Below are positions 35,319 through 44,153 of a stretch of DNA of 64,000 nucleotides, one piece after another (position 1 is the stretch's first letter; every line of letters starts with the position of its first letter). This DNA is from Arthrobacter sp. StoSoilB5 (GTDB lineage: Bacteria > Actinomycetota > Actinomycetes > Actinomycetales > Micrococcaceae), in assembly GCF_019977235.1 (NCBI RefSeq), contig NZ_AP024646.1, positions 3,596,001 to 3,660,000 on the forward strand, read 5' to 3'. The notes beneath the pieces are model-generated. The model ran no database searches, was not told the DNA's origin, and saw only the letters and a list, made by a program, of their open reading frames with translations. A program made the position numbers and the translations under genes.

Positions 35319-38300
35319 GTGCCAGAGCAGCCCAGCCACCGTCTACCAGAGGAATTTGGCGGAAACGAGTGGCTCGTTGACGAACTGTACGAGCGGTACC
35401 AGCAGGACAAGAATTCGGTCGACGCCAAGTGGTGGCCGCTCTTCGAATCCTTCGACACCGGTGACGGCACTTCTTCCAACGGAACCTCCGCAGCCCCAGC
35501 CGCTGCCAATCCCCCCACCCAAGTACTTCCCGTGGTAGCTCCGGCTGCAGCGGCACCGGCACCGGCGCCGGCCGCTCCCGAAGCTGCCCCTGCGACCACC
35601 CCTGCCGCTGCTGCCGGTGAAGCTGCTGTTGCGGCCCCGGCGAAGAAAGCCCCGGCCACGGTAGCCAAGGACGGAGCAAAGAAGCCCGTCGGCGGCAACG
35701 CCGCACAACCGATTCCCGCCCAGCTACCCAAGAGCACCAAAGCGCCAACTGCTCCGGAAGAAGACGTCGTTTCCGTCCTCCGCGGACCGGCCAAGGCCAT
35801 CGCTACCAACATGGTGACCAGCCTTGAAGTGCCAACCGCCACGAGCGTCCGGGCAGTTCCCGCCAAGCTGCTGATCGACAACCGCGTCGTCATCAACTCC
35901 AACCTTGCACGTGCCCGCGGCGGCAAGGTGTCCTTCACGCACCTCATCGGCTACGCAGTAGTTCGCGCGCTGTCCCAGTTCCCGTCGATGAACGTCTACT
36001 ATGACGAAATTGATGGCAAGCCGAGCGCCGTCCAGCCTGCCCACGTCAACTTCGGCATCGCTATTGACATGCCCAAGCCCGATGGCACCCGCCTCCTGAT
36101 GGTTCCCAACATCAAGAAGGCGGAGACCATGGACTTCGCCGAGTTCTGGCACACCTATGAGGACCTCATCAAGCGTGCCCGCAGCGGCAAGCTCACGGCG
36201 GATGACCACGCCGGCACCACGGTCTCCCTGACCAACCCCGGCGGCATTGGCACGGTGCACTCCGTACCGCGTCTGTCCAAGGGCCAGGCAGCCATCATCG
36301 GCGTCGGTGCCCTTGATTACCCGGCGGAGTTCCAGGGTGCCAGCGAGAAGATCATCGCCCAGAACGCCATCAGCAAGATCCTCACGCTGACCTCTACCTA
36401 CGACCACCGGGTTATCCAGGGCGCAGGCAGTGGCGAGTTCCTTAAGCTCGTCCACCAGCTCCTGCTTGGCGCACAGAACTTCTACGATGAAATCTTTGAA
36501 GCCCTCCGCATTCCCTACGAGCCCGTCCGTTGGAGCCCTGATCTCCAGGTTGACCCTGCAGACGAGATCAACAAGGTTGCCCGCATCCAGCAGTTGATCC
36601 ACTCCTACCGTGTGCGTGGCCACCTCATGGCGGACACGGATCCCCTGGAATACGTTCAGCGCAAGCACCCTGACCTGGACGTCCTGACCTACGGCCTCAC
36701 GCTCTGGGACCTGGACCGCGAATGGCCTACCGGTGGCTTCGGCGGCAAGCCGCAGCTGAAGTTCCGCGACATCCTGGGTGTTCTCCGGGATGCTTACTGC
36801 CGCACTACGGGCATCGAATACATGCACATCCAGGAGCCGGCTGAGCGTAAGTGGTTCCAGGACCAGTTGGAGCACCCGTATTCCAAGCCGAGCCGCGAAG
36901 AGCAGCTGCGCATAGTTTCCAAGCTGAACGCAGCCGAGGCTTTCGAAACCTTCCTCCAGACCAAGTTCGTCGGGCAGAAGCGCTTCTCCCTTGAAGGCGG
37001 CGAGTCGCTTATTCCGCTGCTTGACGCCGTCATTTCGGACGCCGCCGACGACGGCCTGGACGAAGTCGCCATCGGTATGGCCCACCGTGGCCGCCTCAAC
37101 GTGCTCACCAACATCGCAGGCAAGACCTACGCACAGGTGTTCCGTGAATTCGAAGGCACCCAGGACCCGCGCTCGGTCCAGGGATCCGGAGATGTCAAGT
37201 ACCACCTCGGCACTGAAGGCACGTTCACCTCGGATAACGGCAAGCAGACCAAGGTCTACCTCGCCGCCAACCCCTCCCACCTTGAAGCAGTCGATTCCGT
37301 ACTCGAAGGCATCGTCCGCGCCAAGCAGGACCGCCTGGACCAGGGCGAATCCTTCCCGGTCCTGCCCATCATGGTTCACGGTGACGCAGCATTCGCAGGC
37401 CAGGGCGTTGTTGCCGAGACACTTAACCTTTCCCAGTTGCGTGGTTACCGCACCGGCGGCACCATCCACGTGATCGTGAACAACCAGGTTGGCTTCACCA
37501 CGGCACCGTCCTCTTCGCGTTCATCGACGTACTCCACTGATGTTGCCAAGATGATCCAGGCCCCCGTGTTCCACGTGAATGGCGACGACCCTGAGGCCGT
37601 GGTGCGCGTTGCGCAGCTCGCGTACGAGTTCCGCCAGCGCTTCCACAAGGACGTCGTCATCGACATGGTGTGCTACCGCCGCCGTGGTCACAACGAAGGT
37701 GACGACCCCTCGATGACGCAGCCCCTGATGTACAACCTGATCGAAGCCAAGCGCTCGGTGCGCAAGCTGTACACAGAATCGCTGATCGGTCGTGGCGATA
37801 TCACCGAGGAAGAAGCAGAGCAATTGCTCCGTGACTACCAGGAACGCCTGGAGCGGGTCTTCGCTGAGACGCATGCTGCGCAGACCTCCCCCATCCCGAT
37901 CATCACGGCTGATTCTGCTGCGGTCTCGGACATCGAGCGCCCGATTGCCCAGCAGGCGGACTTTGGAATCAACTCGCCGGCTTCTACAGCCATCTCCCCT
38001 GAGACCTTGGCACGGATCGGCAAGGCCCACCTTGAGATCCCTGAGGGCTTCACGGTTCACTCCAAGCTCAAGCAGCTTCTGGAAAAGCGCGAGCAAATGT
38101 CCCGTGAAGGCGGCATTGACTGGGGCTTCGGCGAGATCGCGGCCTTCGGCTCGCTGATCATGGAAGGCGTTCCCGTCCGCCTGGCCGGCCAGGACTCGCG
38201 CCGCGGTACCTTCGTGCAGCGTCACGCAGTGTTCCACGATCGCGCCAATGGCAACGAGTGGCTGCCTCTGGGCAACCTCTCGGACAACCAGGCCAAGCTG

Positions 38301-39134
38301 TGGATCTACGACTCCCTGCTCTCCGAATACGCCGCCATGGGCTTTGAATACGGATACTCGGTGGAGCGCCCCGACGCCCTCGTGCTGTGGGAAGCCCAGT
38401 TCGGTGACTTCGTCAACGGTGCGCAGACCATCATCGACGAATTCATTTCCTCCGCAGAGCAAAAGTGGGGCCAGCGTTCCTCGCTCGTCCTGATGCTGCC
38501 GCACGGCTACGAAGGCCAGGGTCCTGACCACTCATCGGCACGCATCGAGCGGTTCCTGCAGCTCTGTGCCGAGGACAACATGATCGTCGCCAACCCCACC
38601 ACGGCAGCGTCGCACTTCCACCTGTTGCGTCGCCAGGCTTACAGCCGTCCGCGCAAGCCGTTGATCATCTTCACGCCGAAGCAGTTGCTCCGCCTCAAGG
38701 GTGCCGCGTCCGCCGTCGAGGACTTCACCACCGGCGGGTTCAGGCCAGTCATCAGTGATCCCGAAGTGCAGGCTGCCAACGTGGACCGCGTCATCCTGGT
38801 TTCCGGCCGGTTGTACTATGACCTCCTGTCCAACCGACAGAAGTCCGGGGACACCTCGACGGCGATCATCCGCGTGGAGCAGCTGTACCCGCTGCCGAAG
38901 GCCGAGATTGATGCAGAGCTCGCCAAGTACCCGAACGCGGACATCGTCTGGGCCCAGGACGAGCCCGCCAACCAGGGTCCGTGGCCGTTCATGGGCCTGA
39001 ACCTGGCACCGGAGCTGGATCGCAAGCTCCGCCTCGTATCGCGTCCGGCATCTGCATCTACTGCCGCAGGCTCCATGAAGCGCCACGCTGCTGAGCAGGA
39101 TGCCTTGATCAAGCAGGCGTTCGAACGCAAGTAG
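35319..39134 (+). CDS. kgd: Multifunctional 2-oxoglutarate dehydrogenase E1/succinyltransferase
   Basis: A 1271-residue actinobacterial OdhA/Kgd fusion that works in the TCA cycle, decarboxylating 2-oxoglutarate and transferring the succinyl group. The N-terminal segment ([16 protein letters not shown]) is the E1 assembly tail. An Ala/Pro linker follows (about 50-130), then the E2 catalytic domain without lipoyl domain, with its His in [16 protein letters not shown] near 365. The E1 thiamine-diphosphate core has [18 protein letters not shown] near 688 followed by [10 protein letters not shown], and the C-terminal transketolase-like part is complete. GTG 35319 chosen for GGAAGAGG upstream and the conserved [12 protein letters not shown] start. 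Regulation by OdhI/GarA is known for the family. Confidence 0.96.
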   Translation: MPEQPSHRLPEEFGGNEWLVDELYERYQQDKNSVDAKWWPLFESFDTGDGTSSNGTSAAPAAANPPTQVLPVVAPAAAAPAPAPAAPEAAPATTPAAAAGEAAVAAPAKKAPATVAKDGAKKPVGGNAAQPIPAQLPKSTKAPTAPEEDVVSVLRGPAKAIATNMVTSLEVPTATSVRAVPAKLLIDNRVVINSNLARARGGKVSFTHLIGYAVVRALSQFPSMNVYYDEIDGKPSAVQPAHVNFGIAIDMPKPDGTRLLMVPNIKKAETMDFAEFWHTYEDLIKRARSGKLTADDHAGTTVSLTNPGGIGTVHSVPRLSKGQAAIIGVGALDYPAEFQGASEKIIAQNAISKILTLTSTYDHRVIQGAGSGEFLKLVHQLLLGAQNFYDEIFEALRIPYEPVRWSPDLQVDPADEINKVARIQQLIHSYRVRGHLMADTDPLEYVQRKHPDLDVLTYGLTLWDLDREWPTGGFGGKPQLKFRDILGVLRDAYCRTTGIEYMHIQEPAERKWFQDQLEHPYSKPSREEQLRIVSKLNAAEAFETFLQTKFVGQKRFSLEGGESLIPLLDAVISDAADDGLDEVAIGMAHRGRLNVLTNIAGKTYAQVFREFEGTQDPRSVQGSGDVKYHLGTEGTFTSDNGKQTKVYLAANPSHLEAVDSVLEGIVRAKQDRLDQGESFPVLPIMVHGDAAFAGQGVVAETLNLSQLRGYRTGGTIHVIVNNQVGFTTAPSSSRSSTYSTDVAKMIQAPVFHVNGDDPEAVVRVAQLAYEFRQRFHKDVVIDMVCYRRRGHNEGDDPSMTQPLMYNLIEAKRSVRKLYTESLIGRGDITEEEAEQLLRDYQERLERVFAETHAAQTSPIPIITADSAAVSDIERPIAQQADFGINSPASTAISPETLARIGKAHLEIPEGFTVHSKLKQLLEKREQMSREGGIDWGFGEIAAFGSLIMEGVPVRLAGQDSRRGTFVQRHAVFHDRANGNEWLPLGNLSDNQAKLWIYDSLLSEYAAMGFEYGYSVERPDALVLWEAQFGDFVNGAQTIIDEFISSAEQKWGQRSSLVLMLPHGYEGQGPDHSSARIERFLQLCAEDNMIVANPTTAASHFHLLRRQAYSRPRKPLIIFTPKQLLRLKGAASAVEDFTTGGFRPVISDPEVQAANVDRVILVSGRLYYDLLSNRQKSGDTSTAIIRVEQLYPLPKAEIDAELAKYPNADIVWAQDEPANQGPWPFMGLNLAPELDRKLRLVSRPASASTAAGSMKRHAAEQDALIKQAFERK

Positions 39135-39140
39135 CCAAAA

Positions 39141-39190
39141 AACTGCCCGGTCGGAGGTGCTGTCAATGCACCTCCGACCGGGCAGTTCTG
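39141..39190 (+). terminator. Strong terminator after kgd
   Basis: A perfect 20-base stem (39141-39160 with 39168-39187), loop TGTCAAT, starting 7 bases after the kgd stop. T-rich sequence follows. Confidence 0.93.
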
Positions 39191-39275
39191 TTTAATGGGA
39201 CAGGTACCCGGTTCATCAAGCCGGCCGCAGATCCAAAAGCCGTGCAAGGACCGTAACGAGTGTGAAGAGGTAACC

Positions 39276-39875
39276 GTGGAAGACAGGAAGCTGCGTATCG
39301 CGGCTGTAGGAGATGAATTGCTCGCTGGCCTGGGTGACCCCCGCGCCTTGGGTTGGCTCGGAAGAGTGCTGGCCCGTACACCCCAGGACAGCGTCGTGGT
39401 GGAAAGCTTCTCACTCCCCTGCCCCATGGAAGGCACTGAGGGCTTGGCTTCCCGATGGCAGGACGAAGCTGGCCGGCGTTTCAGCGACTCGCACGAAAAC
39501 CGGCTGGTGATAGGACTCTCCGGCCGCGACCTGGAGTTCGGCCTTTCCACGGCGCGCAGCCGCTTGAACCTCGCCAACATCCTTGATGGTGCATCGCACA
39601 GTGGGGTCGAAGTCTTCGTCGTTGGTCCCCCGCCCACCCTGGACCCCGCTCGCAACAAGCGCCTGGCCGATCTCAACACGGCTTTTGCCGATGTCACCAC
39701 CCGGCGCAACCACCACTACGTTGACACATTCTCCCCGTTGCTCAACCATGAGCAGTGGAGGACGGACCTCGCAGCCAATGGGGGAACACCGGGACAGGCC
39801 GGCTACGGATTGATTGCGTGGCTCGTCCTGCACCGTGGCTGGTTCCAATGGCTTAATATCGCTCAACCGGAGTAG
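39276..39875 (+). CDS. SGNH-fold protein lacking catalytic Ser and His
   Basis: A 199-residue protein from GTG 39276 (AGAGG upstream). Its layout matches GDSL/SGNH hydrolases: a block I-like AAVGDELLAGLGDPRALGW at the N-terminus, block II-like VIGLSGRDLEFGLST near residue 78, and a C-terminal block V-like TPGQAGYGLIAW near 180. However, the block I serine is Glu (GDE for GDS), and the block V Asp-x-x-His is replaced by ANGGTP. By the family's mechanism this should not hydrolyse esters. No signal peptide is visible. It lies between kgd and a pseudogene. Role unknown; perhaps carbohydrate binding or a structural role. Confidence 0.75.
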   Translation: MEDRKLRIAAVGDELLAGLGDPRALGWLGRVLARTPQDSVVVESFSLPCPMEGTEGLASRWQDEAGRRFSDSHENRLVIGLSGRDLEFGLSTARSRLNLANILDGASHSGVEVFVVGPPPTLDPARNKRLADLNTAFADVTTRRNHHYVDTFSPLLNHEQWRTDLAANGGTPGQAGYGLIAWLVLHRGWFQWLNIAQPE

Positions 39876-39877
39876 CC

Positions 39878-40541
39878 ATGACGCCGGACCTGCAGGGTTG
39901 TGTCAGAGCCGTTTCCACAGCGGCAGTTGTTGCCATCCTGGCTGCCACAGTTTCCTGCAGTTCCGGCCCTCCATCGCGATCGGCATGATCGTCGTCGCCG
40001 GCCACGCAGGCACCCTCGACTCATGGTGCCAGGCGCCATGGTGCTGTTGCGCACTCCGGAAGGAAAACTCAGCGCTTCCTAGGGCACGGGCGTTCGGGGT
40101 AGCGAACGCCCTGTGTCGGCGGACGATCATATCCGAGTCGGATCTGTCACCAAGACCTGGACAACCACCGTCATCCTGCAACTCGTGCAGGAGGGCAAGC
40201 TTTCCCTGGACGATCCCGTTTCCAAGCATCGACCCGACGTTCCCGGCGGTGACAGGATCACCGTGGAACAACTCCTGACCATGCGCAGTGGGCTGTTCAA
40301 CTACACCGAGACCCTGGAGCTCAACTCTGCCATGGACCAGGAACCGCAGAGAGTATGGGAGCCGGAACAGCTCCTTGCCCTGGCGTTCGCCCATCCCCCA
40401 TATTTTGGGCCAGGCGAGGGGTTCCACTACTCCAACACCAACACGGTCCTCTTGGGTCTCATTGCCGAGAAAATCGAGGGAAAGCCTCCTGGATCCATCG
40501 CCCGCGCGTTGATCGGCAAGATCTACCGCCCTGCCGCTTGA
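39878..40541 (+). pseudogene. Decayed class C serine beta-lactamase/D-Ala-D-Ala carboxypeptidase-like gene
   Basis: Remains of a lipoprotein serine hydrolase. ATG 39878, after a good GGAG site, opens a lipoprotein signal (VVAILAATVSCSSGPPS) that stops at a TGA (39986-39988) in the Ser/Thr linker. The conserved part resumes in another frame with PGAMVLLRTPEGKLSAS and is broken again by TAG at 40080-40082. It then reads HIRVGSVTKTWTTTVI (the SxxK active site), PGEGFHYSNTNTVLLG (the YxN motif), and stops at 40541. The normal protein has about 390 residues, so the C-terminal half is lost. At least three independent lesions make this non-functional. Confidence 0.85.
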
Positions 40542-40573
40542 TTCTCCCCAGGCCATTGCCTCTTCTTCATTCG

Positions 40574-40608
40574 CGATATATCGTGTTTTCATCAACGCGA
40601 TATATCGC
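40574..40608. promoter_or_regulatory. Twin palindromic operators before DUF4097-PadR operon
   Basis: Two copies of the perfect palindrome CGATATATCG (40574-40583 and 40598-40607), 24 bases apart. The second extends to a 12-base palindrome, GCGATATATCGC (40597-40608). They lie 15-49 bases before the DUF4097 start. The co-transcribed PadR regulator is the likely ligand; inference from position. Confidence 0.7.
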
Positions 40609-40622
40609 AATTTGGAGGGATC

Positions 40623-41471
40623 ATGCCTGACGAGCTCTGGACCGTAACCGGCCCACAAACCATCGACGTGGATGATGTCCACTCGCTCAAACTTGGAATA
40701 GTAAAGGGCAGGTTCGACGTCGTCACCCACGACGAACCCTTCGTCCGGATAGAGGTCAGCGAGATCAGCGGCGACCCCCTGACCATCACACTCGTGAACG
40801 GCCGCCTCGAGGTACGCCATCAGCTCCAAGGACCACAAGGATGGTTCCGAAACCTGATGGGGACTGTCAACAACACCAGCACCAACTCGGTAGTGGTCGG
40901 GATCGCGCTGCCGCCTGGAGTGGACGTCGAAGCGGGAACCGTGAACGGCGATGGCATGGTCTCCGGCATCAACGGCCGGGTCCGGCTCAACACAGTTTCG
41001 GGCTCGGTTATGGCGGATGGGACCAGCGGTGAATTGCACGTCAACACCGTCAGTGGCGAAGTCATCGCAAGAAACCACGACGGCGTCCTGACCGCCAAGA
41101 GCGTCTCGGGTGAAGTCACCGCTTCGGGCAACTTCAAGAATGTCAGGGCCAGCACTGTGAGCGGGGACCTGAGCTTCGATCTCCACGACTACACCAACGA
41201 CCTCGGAGCCAATTCCGTGTCAGGTGACCTGACCATCCGGCTGCCGCACGACGTCGGCCTGGACATCATTGCAAAGTCCGCCAGCGGCACCGTCATCATT
41301 GATGACCAGATGTATGCCCAGCCCGGAAGCAAGGTGGAGACAATCGTCGGTCCGGATGAACGGCTCATGGTGGTGCGGACCAATACAGTCTCGGGCAAGA
41401 CATACATCATCCACGGCACAGAGCCGGCCTCTGAAAATGACCACCCGGTGCCCGGGGAGGCAGGTCTCTGA
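40623..41471 (+). CDS. DUF4097 domain protein
   Basis: A 282-residue protein with a strongly repetitive beta-helix pattern. From about residue 100 the units NTVSGSVMADG, NTVSGEVIARN, KSVSGEVTASG, STVSGDLSFDL, NSVSGDLTIRL recur every 20-25 residues, characteristic of DUF4097 (adhesin-like beta-roll). No signal peptide is evident. It starts after GGAGGG and shares one base with the padR gene downstream, so the two are coupled. DUF4097 with PadR is a common pair, and may respond to envelope stress, but the function is not established. Confidence 0.88.
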   Translation: MPDELWTVTGPQTIDVDDVHSLKLGIVKGRFDVVTHDEPFVRIEVSEISGDPLTITLVNGRLEVRHQLQGPQGWFRNLMGTVNNTSTNSVVVGIALPPGVDVEAGTVNGDGMVSGINGRVRLNTVSGSVMADGTSGELHVNTVSGEVIARNHDGVLTAKSVSGEVTASGNFKNVRASTVSGDLSFDLHDYTNDLGANSVSGDLTIRLPHDVGLDIIAKSASGTVIIDDQMYAQPGSKVETIVGPDERLMVVRTNTVSGKTYIIHGTEPASENDHPVPGEAGL

Positions 41472-42085
41472 TGCCTCCTGTTTTTGCGCACGGCGCCCTG
41501 CGCTTGTACCTACTGGCACTCCTTGAGCCAGGGCCCAAGCATGGATACGAGCTGATCAAGGACTTGGGTGACCGCTTCGGCGGTACCTACTCCCCCAGCG
41601 CCGGGACGATTTATCCGCGTCTTGGGAAGCTGGAGGAGGAAGGCCTTGTGGTCACAAGGACAGAAGGCCGGCGCACCAAGTACTTCATCACGGAGGCAGG
41701 GCTGGCGGAACTGAACCGTCGGCGCCTGGAGCTGGCGGACGTCGAGGATAATATCTCGGCCTCTGTTCGCCGGCTGGCAGACAACCTGCGGGAAGACATC
41801 AGAAGCAACATGCGTGGGCTGAAGGCAGATCTCGCCGCCACGGCTGAGGCCGCACGCATCAATGCGACGGCCGCCACCTACCAGAGCCGGACAGCAGGCT
41901 TCTCCCCTGAGGGCCAGCGAATGCTCAAAGAGGCCGAGCTGTTGGTCCAATCATTCCGGGATGACATCCGCGTGGAGCTGCGCCAGCACAGCGCCTCGCA
42001 CCCGTTGAATCCCGTCACCCTTGAGACAGTGCGTGCCGTGTTGGACCAGGCCCGCATCTCGATCAGGAATTCGCTGCGAAGCTGA
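41471..42085 (+). CDS. PadR family transcriptional regulator
   Basis: A 204-residue regulator. The N-terminal winged helix begins RLYLLALLEPGPKHGYELIK, with the recognition region YSPSAGTIYPRLGKLEEEGL near residue 37 and the wing VTRTEGRRTKYFIT. A long helical C-terminal region (about 90-204) is larger than in PadR-s1 proteins. Its ATG overlaps the stop of the DUF4097 gene by one base. It probably represses its own operon through the twin palindromes upstream. Ligand unknown. Confidence 0.92.
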   Translation: MPPVFAHGALRLYLLALLEPGPKHGYELIKDLGDRFGGTYSPSAGTIYPRLGKLEEEGLVVTRTEGRRTKYFITEAGLAELNRRRLELADVEDNISASVRRLADNLREDIRSNMRGLKADLAATAEAARINATAATYQSRTAGFSPEGQRMLKEAELLVQSFRDDIRVELRQHSASHPLNPVTLETVRAVLDQARISIRNSLRS

Positions 42086-42176
42086 CAACCGCCCAACCCG
42101 GTTCGCGACCGAACGCCCGGATGTGCGAAACTGGAGGGCAGCTCTATTGAGTATCAATCATTGAAGGAGGCCAGCT

Positions 42177-42251
42177 ATGAGCAAGCGTGCACGTAAGCGT
42201 CGTGACCGTAAGCGCGGCGGCGCGAACCACGGCAAGCGTCCCAACACCTAA
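42177..42251 (+). CDS. 50S ribosomal protein bL37
   Basis: A 24-residue, highly basic protein: MSKRARKRRDRKRG followed by GANHGKRPNT. This is the pattern of bL37, an actinobacteria-specific large-subunit protein first seen in the Mycobacterium smegmatis ribosome structure. The ATG at 42177 has an ideal GAAGGAGG site 6 bases upstream, and a strong hairpin follows 32 bases after the stop. It is easily missed because of its size. The family link is by sequence recognition from memory. Confidence 0.85.
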   Translation: MSKRARKRRDRKRGGANHGKRPNT

Positions 42252-42283
42252 GCCAGCGGCTTAGCGTCAAGGCTTAAAAGCGA

Positions 42284-42315
42284 GGGCCCCGGAAACCTTA
42301 CGGTTTCCGGGGCCC
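42284..42315. terminator. Terminator between bL37 gene and rsrA
   Basis: A perfect 14-base GC-rich stem (42284-42297 with 42302-42315), loop TTAC, between convergent genes. Flanks are only moderately T-rich (TTGGCGTTGTT on the plus side). Confidence 0.8.
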
Positions 42316-42370
42316 TTGGCGTTGTTGGGCCTTTACCGAAGCCCTGGCTGGATCAGCGGCCAGCGCTGGA

Positions 42371-42631
42371 TCAGGCCTCCACCGGCTTGATGGAGTGGAT
42401 CCGGTCAAGTATTGAGTTCTTGAGGTTCTCCGGCGCGGACTCGGTACACGAACGCTTGACCATGGTGCGGATCAGGCATTCAAGGTCATACTGCTCGGCA
42501 CACTCCTCGCAAGTATCCAGGTGCTGTTTGATTTCCGTGAGGTCCTCGCGTGTCAGCGCGCCATCGAGGTACTCATAGATCCGCTGCATCCGAGTGTCGT
42601 CGCAATCGCCCAATCCCTGGCAGTCGCTCAT
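42371..42631 (-). CDS. rsrA: Zinc-binding anti-sigma factor RsrA
   Basis: An 86-residue ZAS-type anti-sigma factor. The redox zinc motif H-x3-C-x2-C is in [20 protein letters not shown] near residue 37, with a further Cys in [11 protein letters not shown]. Under disulfide stress the cysteines oxidise, zinc leaves and SigR is released. It overlaps sigR by 4 bases, ensuring coupled synthesis. The size and motif match the mycothiol-system anti-sigma family. Confidence 0.95.
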   Translation of the reverse strand: MSDCQGLGDCDDTRMQRIYEYLDGALTREDLTEIKQHLDTCEECAEQYDLECLIRTMVKRSCTESAPENLKNSILDRIHSIKPVEA

Positions 42632-43350
42632 TGCTCTTTCTCCTGATTGTTGCTCCCGGCCGTGGCCTGGTCTTCGGTGTGGGCCTTGAAGCCCCGTTCT
42701 GCGGCGTAGTCCGCCAGCATGTCCCGCAGCATCTTCCTGCCGCGGTGCAGTCGCGACATGACAGTGCCGATGGGGGTGTTCATGATCTCTGAAATTTGCT
42801 TGTACGCGTATCCCTCGACGTCCGCGAAGTAGACAGCCAACCGGAATTCCTCCGGGATGGCCTGCAATGCGCTCTTGACGTCGGAATCCGGCAGGTGGTC
42901 CAAGGCTTCAGCCTCGGCGGAGCGCAAGCCCGACGACGTGTGCGACTCAGCCTTGGCCAACTGCCAATCCTCGATCGTGTCCGAGTTGGACTGCAGCGGT
43001 TCCCGCTGCCGTTTCCGGTAGAGGTTGATGTAGGTGTTCGTCAGGATCCGGTAAAGCCAGGCCTTGAGGTTGGTCCCCGGCTTGTACTGGTGGAAAGCCG
43101 AGAACGCCTTGGTATAAGCCTCTTGGACGAGGTCCTCGGCGTCGGACGGATTACGAGCCATCCTCATAGCCGCTGAATACAGCTGGTCCACATACTGCAT
43201 GGCGTCGCGCTCGAAGCGTTCCCGCCGCTGTTCGGGAGTTTCCGTAGCGACATCGACGTCGGCCGGTGCCGGGGCATCGGCGGCGCTATCCTCCGGGGAC
43301 GAGTCGGCTGCTTCGTACATGGCCGCTGCGGCCGGTTCAATGGTGCTCAT
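42628..43350 (-). CDS. sigR: ECF sigma factor SigR/SigH
   Basis: A 240-residue group 4 sigma factor from ATG 43350. An Ala/Asp/Glu/Pro-rich N-terminal stretch precedes region 2 ([30 protein letters not shown] split around residue 70-97, then [22 protein letters not shown] segment). Region 4 contains [16 protein letters not shown] and [18 protein letters not shown]. It directs transcription of disulfide- and heat-stress genes. A GGAAT-N18-GTT promoter of its own class lies upstream, suggesting autoactivation. Longer upstream starts exist but lack family similarity. Confidence 0.93.
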   Translation of the reverse strand: MSTIEPAAAAMYEAADSSPEDSAADAPAPADVDVATETPEQRRERFERDAMQYVDQLYSAAMRMARNPSDAEDLVQEAYTKAFSAFHQYKPGTNLKAWLYRILTNTYINLYRKRQREPLQSNSDTIEDWQLAKAESHTSSGLRSAEAEALDHLPDSDVKSALQAIPEEFRLAVYFADVEGYAYKQISEIMNTPIGTVMSRLHRGRKMLRDMLADYAAERGFKAHTEDQATAGSNNQEKEQ

Positions 43351-43510
43351 CGTTGCCAAGTCTACTGTCAGCTTCCGGGAATCCGGCTGCGCAGGATACC
43401 CAGGCTCCAGGAGACCCACTCGGTCCTTAACCAAGGTCAAAAAACCAACTCCGTTCAGCGAAGCGGCAACACCATGCCGCGGCCCGGTCTTCACCGTGCT
43501 TGTTGTTCAC

Positions 43511-43536
43511 AACGGCAGGCGCTGGGTAAATATTCC
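43511..43536 (-). promoter_or_regulatory. SigR-type promoter upstream of sigR
   Basis: On the minus strand, GGAAT (43532-43536) and GTT (43511-43513) are separated by exactly 18 bases, as in SigR/SigH promoters of actinobacteria. It lies about 160 bases before the sigR start. Inferred from the consensus. Confidence 0.65.
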
Positions 43537-43631
43537 GCAAAGGTGCAAGACTAGAGCAGACTGCACCCCTTGAACACAGCACTTACTGAATAACGTCATG
43601 AAATTATGACAAGCCATCCAGGAGGCAAGAC

Positions 43632-44147
43632 ATGTCTGTTATCCGTTTTCTCGCGCGGCCGATGCTCGCGTCCAGCTTCGTCATCGCAGGTCTGGACAAG
43701 CTCAAGAACGCGGACGACACTGCGAAGCAATTGTCGCCTGTGCTTCGCCGCGCCTCTGAGTCCCTGCCTTTCCCGACTGACGAGAAAGTCCTGGCCCGGG
43801 TTATCGGCGGGGCGCAACTAGGTGCCGGCGCGTTGCTGGGGCTTGGCAAATTTTCCCGCTTCGCTGCGACGGTTCTGGCGCTGACTTCCGCGCTGAACTC
43901 CTATGTGGAGTGGCGGTCAGCGGACATCAGCTCCAAGGAAGGCCGGAATGCACGCCGGGCCCAACTCCTGAAGAACATTTCCCTTACCGGCGGCGTTTTG
44001 CTGGCGTCTGTCGACACAGAAGGCCGCCCGAGCCTGGCATGGCGGGCCGAACACCTGGCGGCCGACGCCAGGAAGGTCACCGGAAAGCAGTTCAAGAGGG
44101 CAGACAAAGCAGTACGCAAGGCCGTAGACAACGCAGTTGGAGCATAA
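43632..44147 (+). CDS. DoxX family membrane protein
   Basis: A 171-residue protein with a DoxX-like domain of about four hydrophobic stretches (RPMLASSFVIAGLDKLKN at the start, IGGAQLGAGALLGLG near residue 59, FAATVLALTSALNSYVEW near 76, LLKNISLTGGVLLA near 112). It has a basic C-terminal tail. The ribosome site AGGAGG is ideal. Mycobacterial DoxX works with SodA and SseA in thiol-radical defence; its placement divergent to sigR fits a redox role, but that is inference. Confidence 0.88.
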   Translation: MSVIRFLARPMLASSFVIAGLDKLKNADDTAKQLSPVLRRASESLPFPTDEKVLARVIGGAQLGAGALLGLGKFSRFAATVLALTSALNSYVEWRSADISSKEGRNARRAQLLKNISLTGGVLLASVDTEGRPSLAWRAEHLAADARKVTGKQFKRADKAVRKAVDNAVGA

Positions 44148-44153
44148 GGAAGC

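Noticed and set aside
35724..37469. 581-codon frame antisense to kgd
   Set aside because: A shadow of the kgd coding sequence; no motifs, no ribosome site, and kgd is unambiguous.
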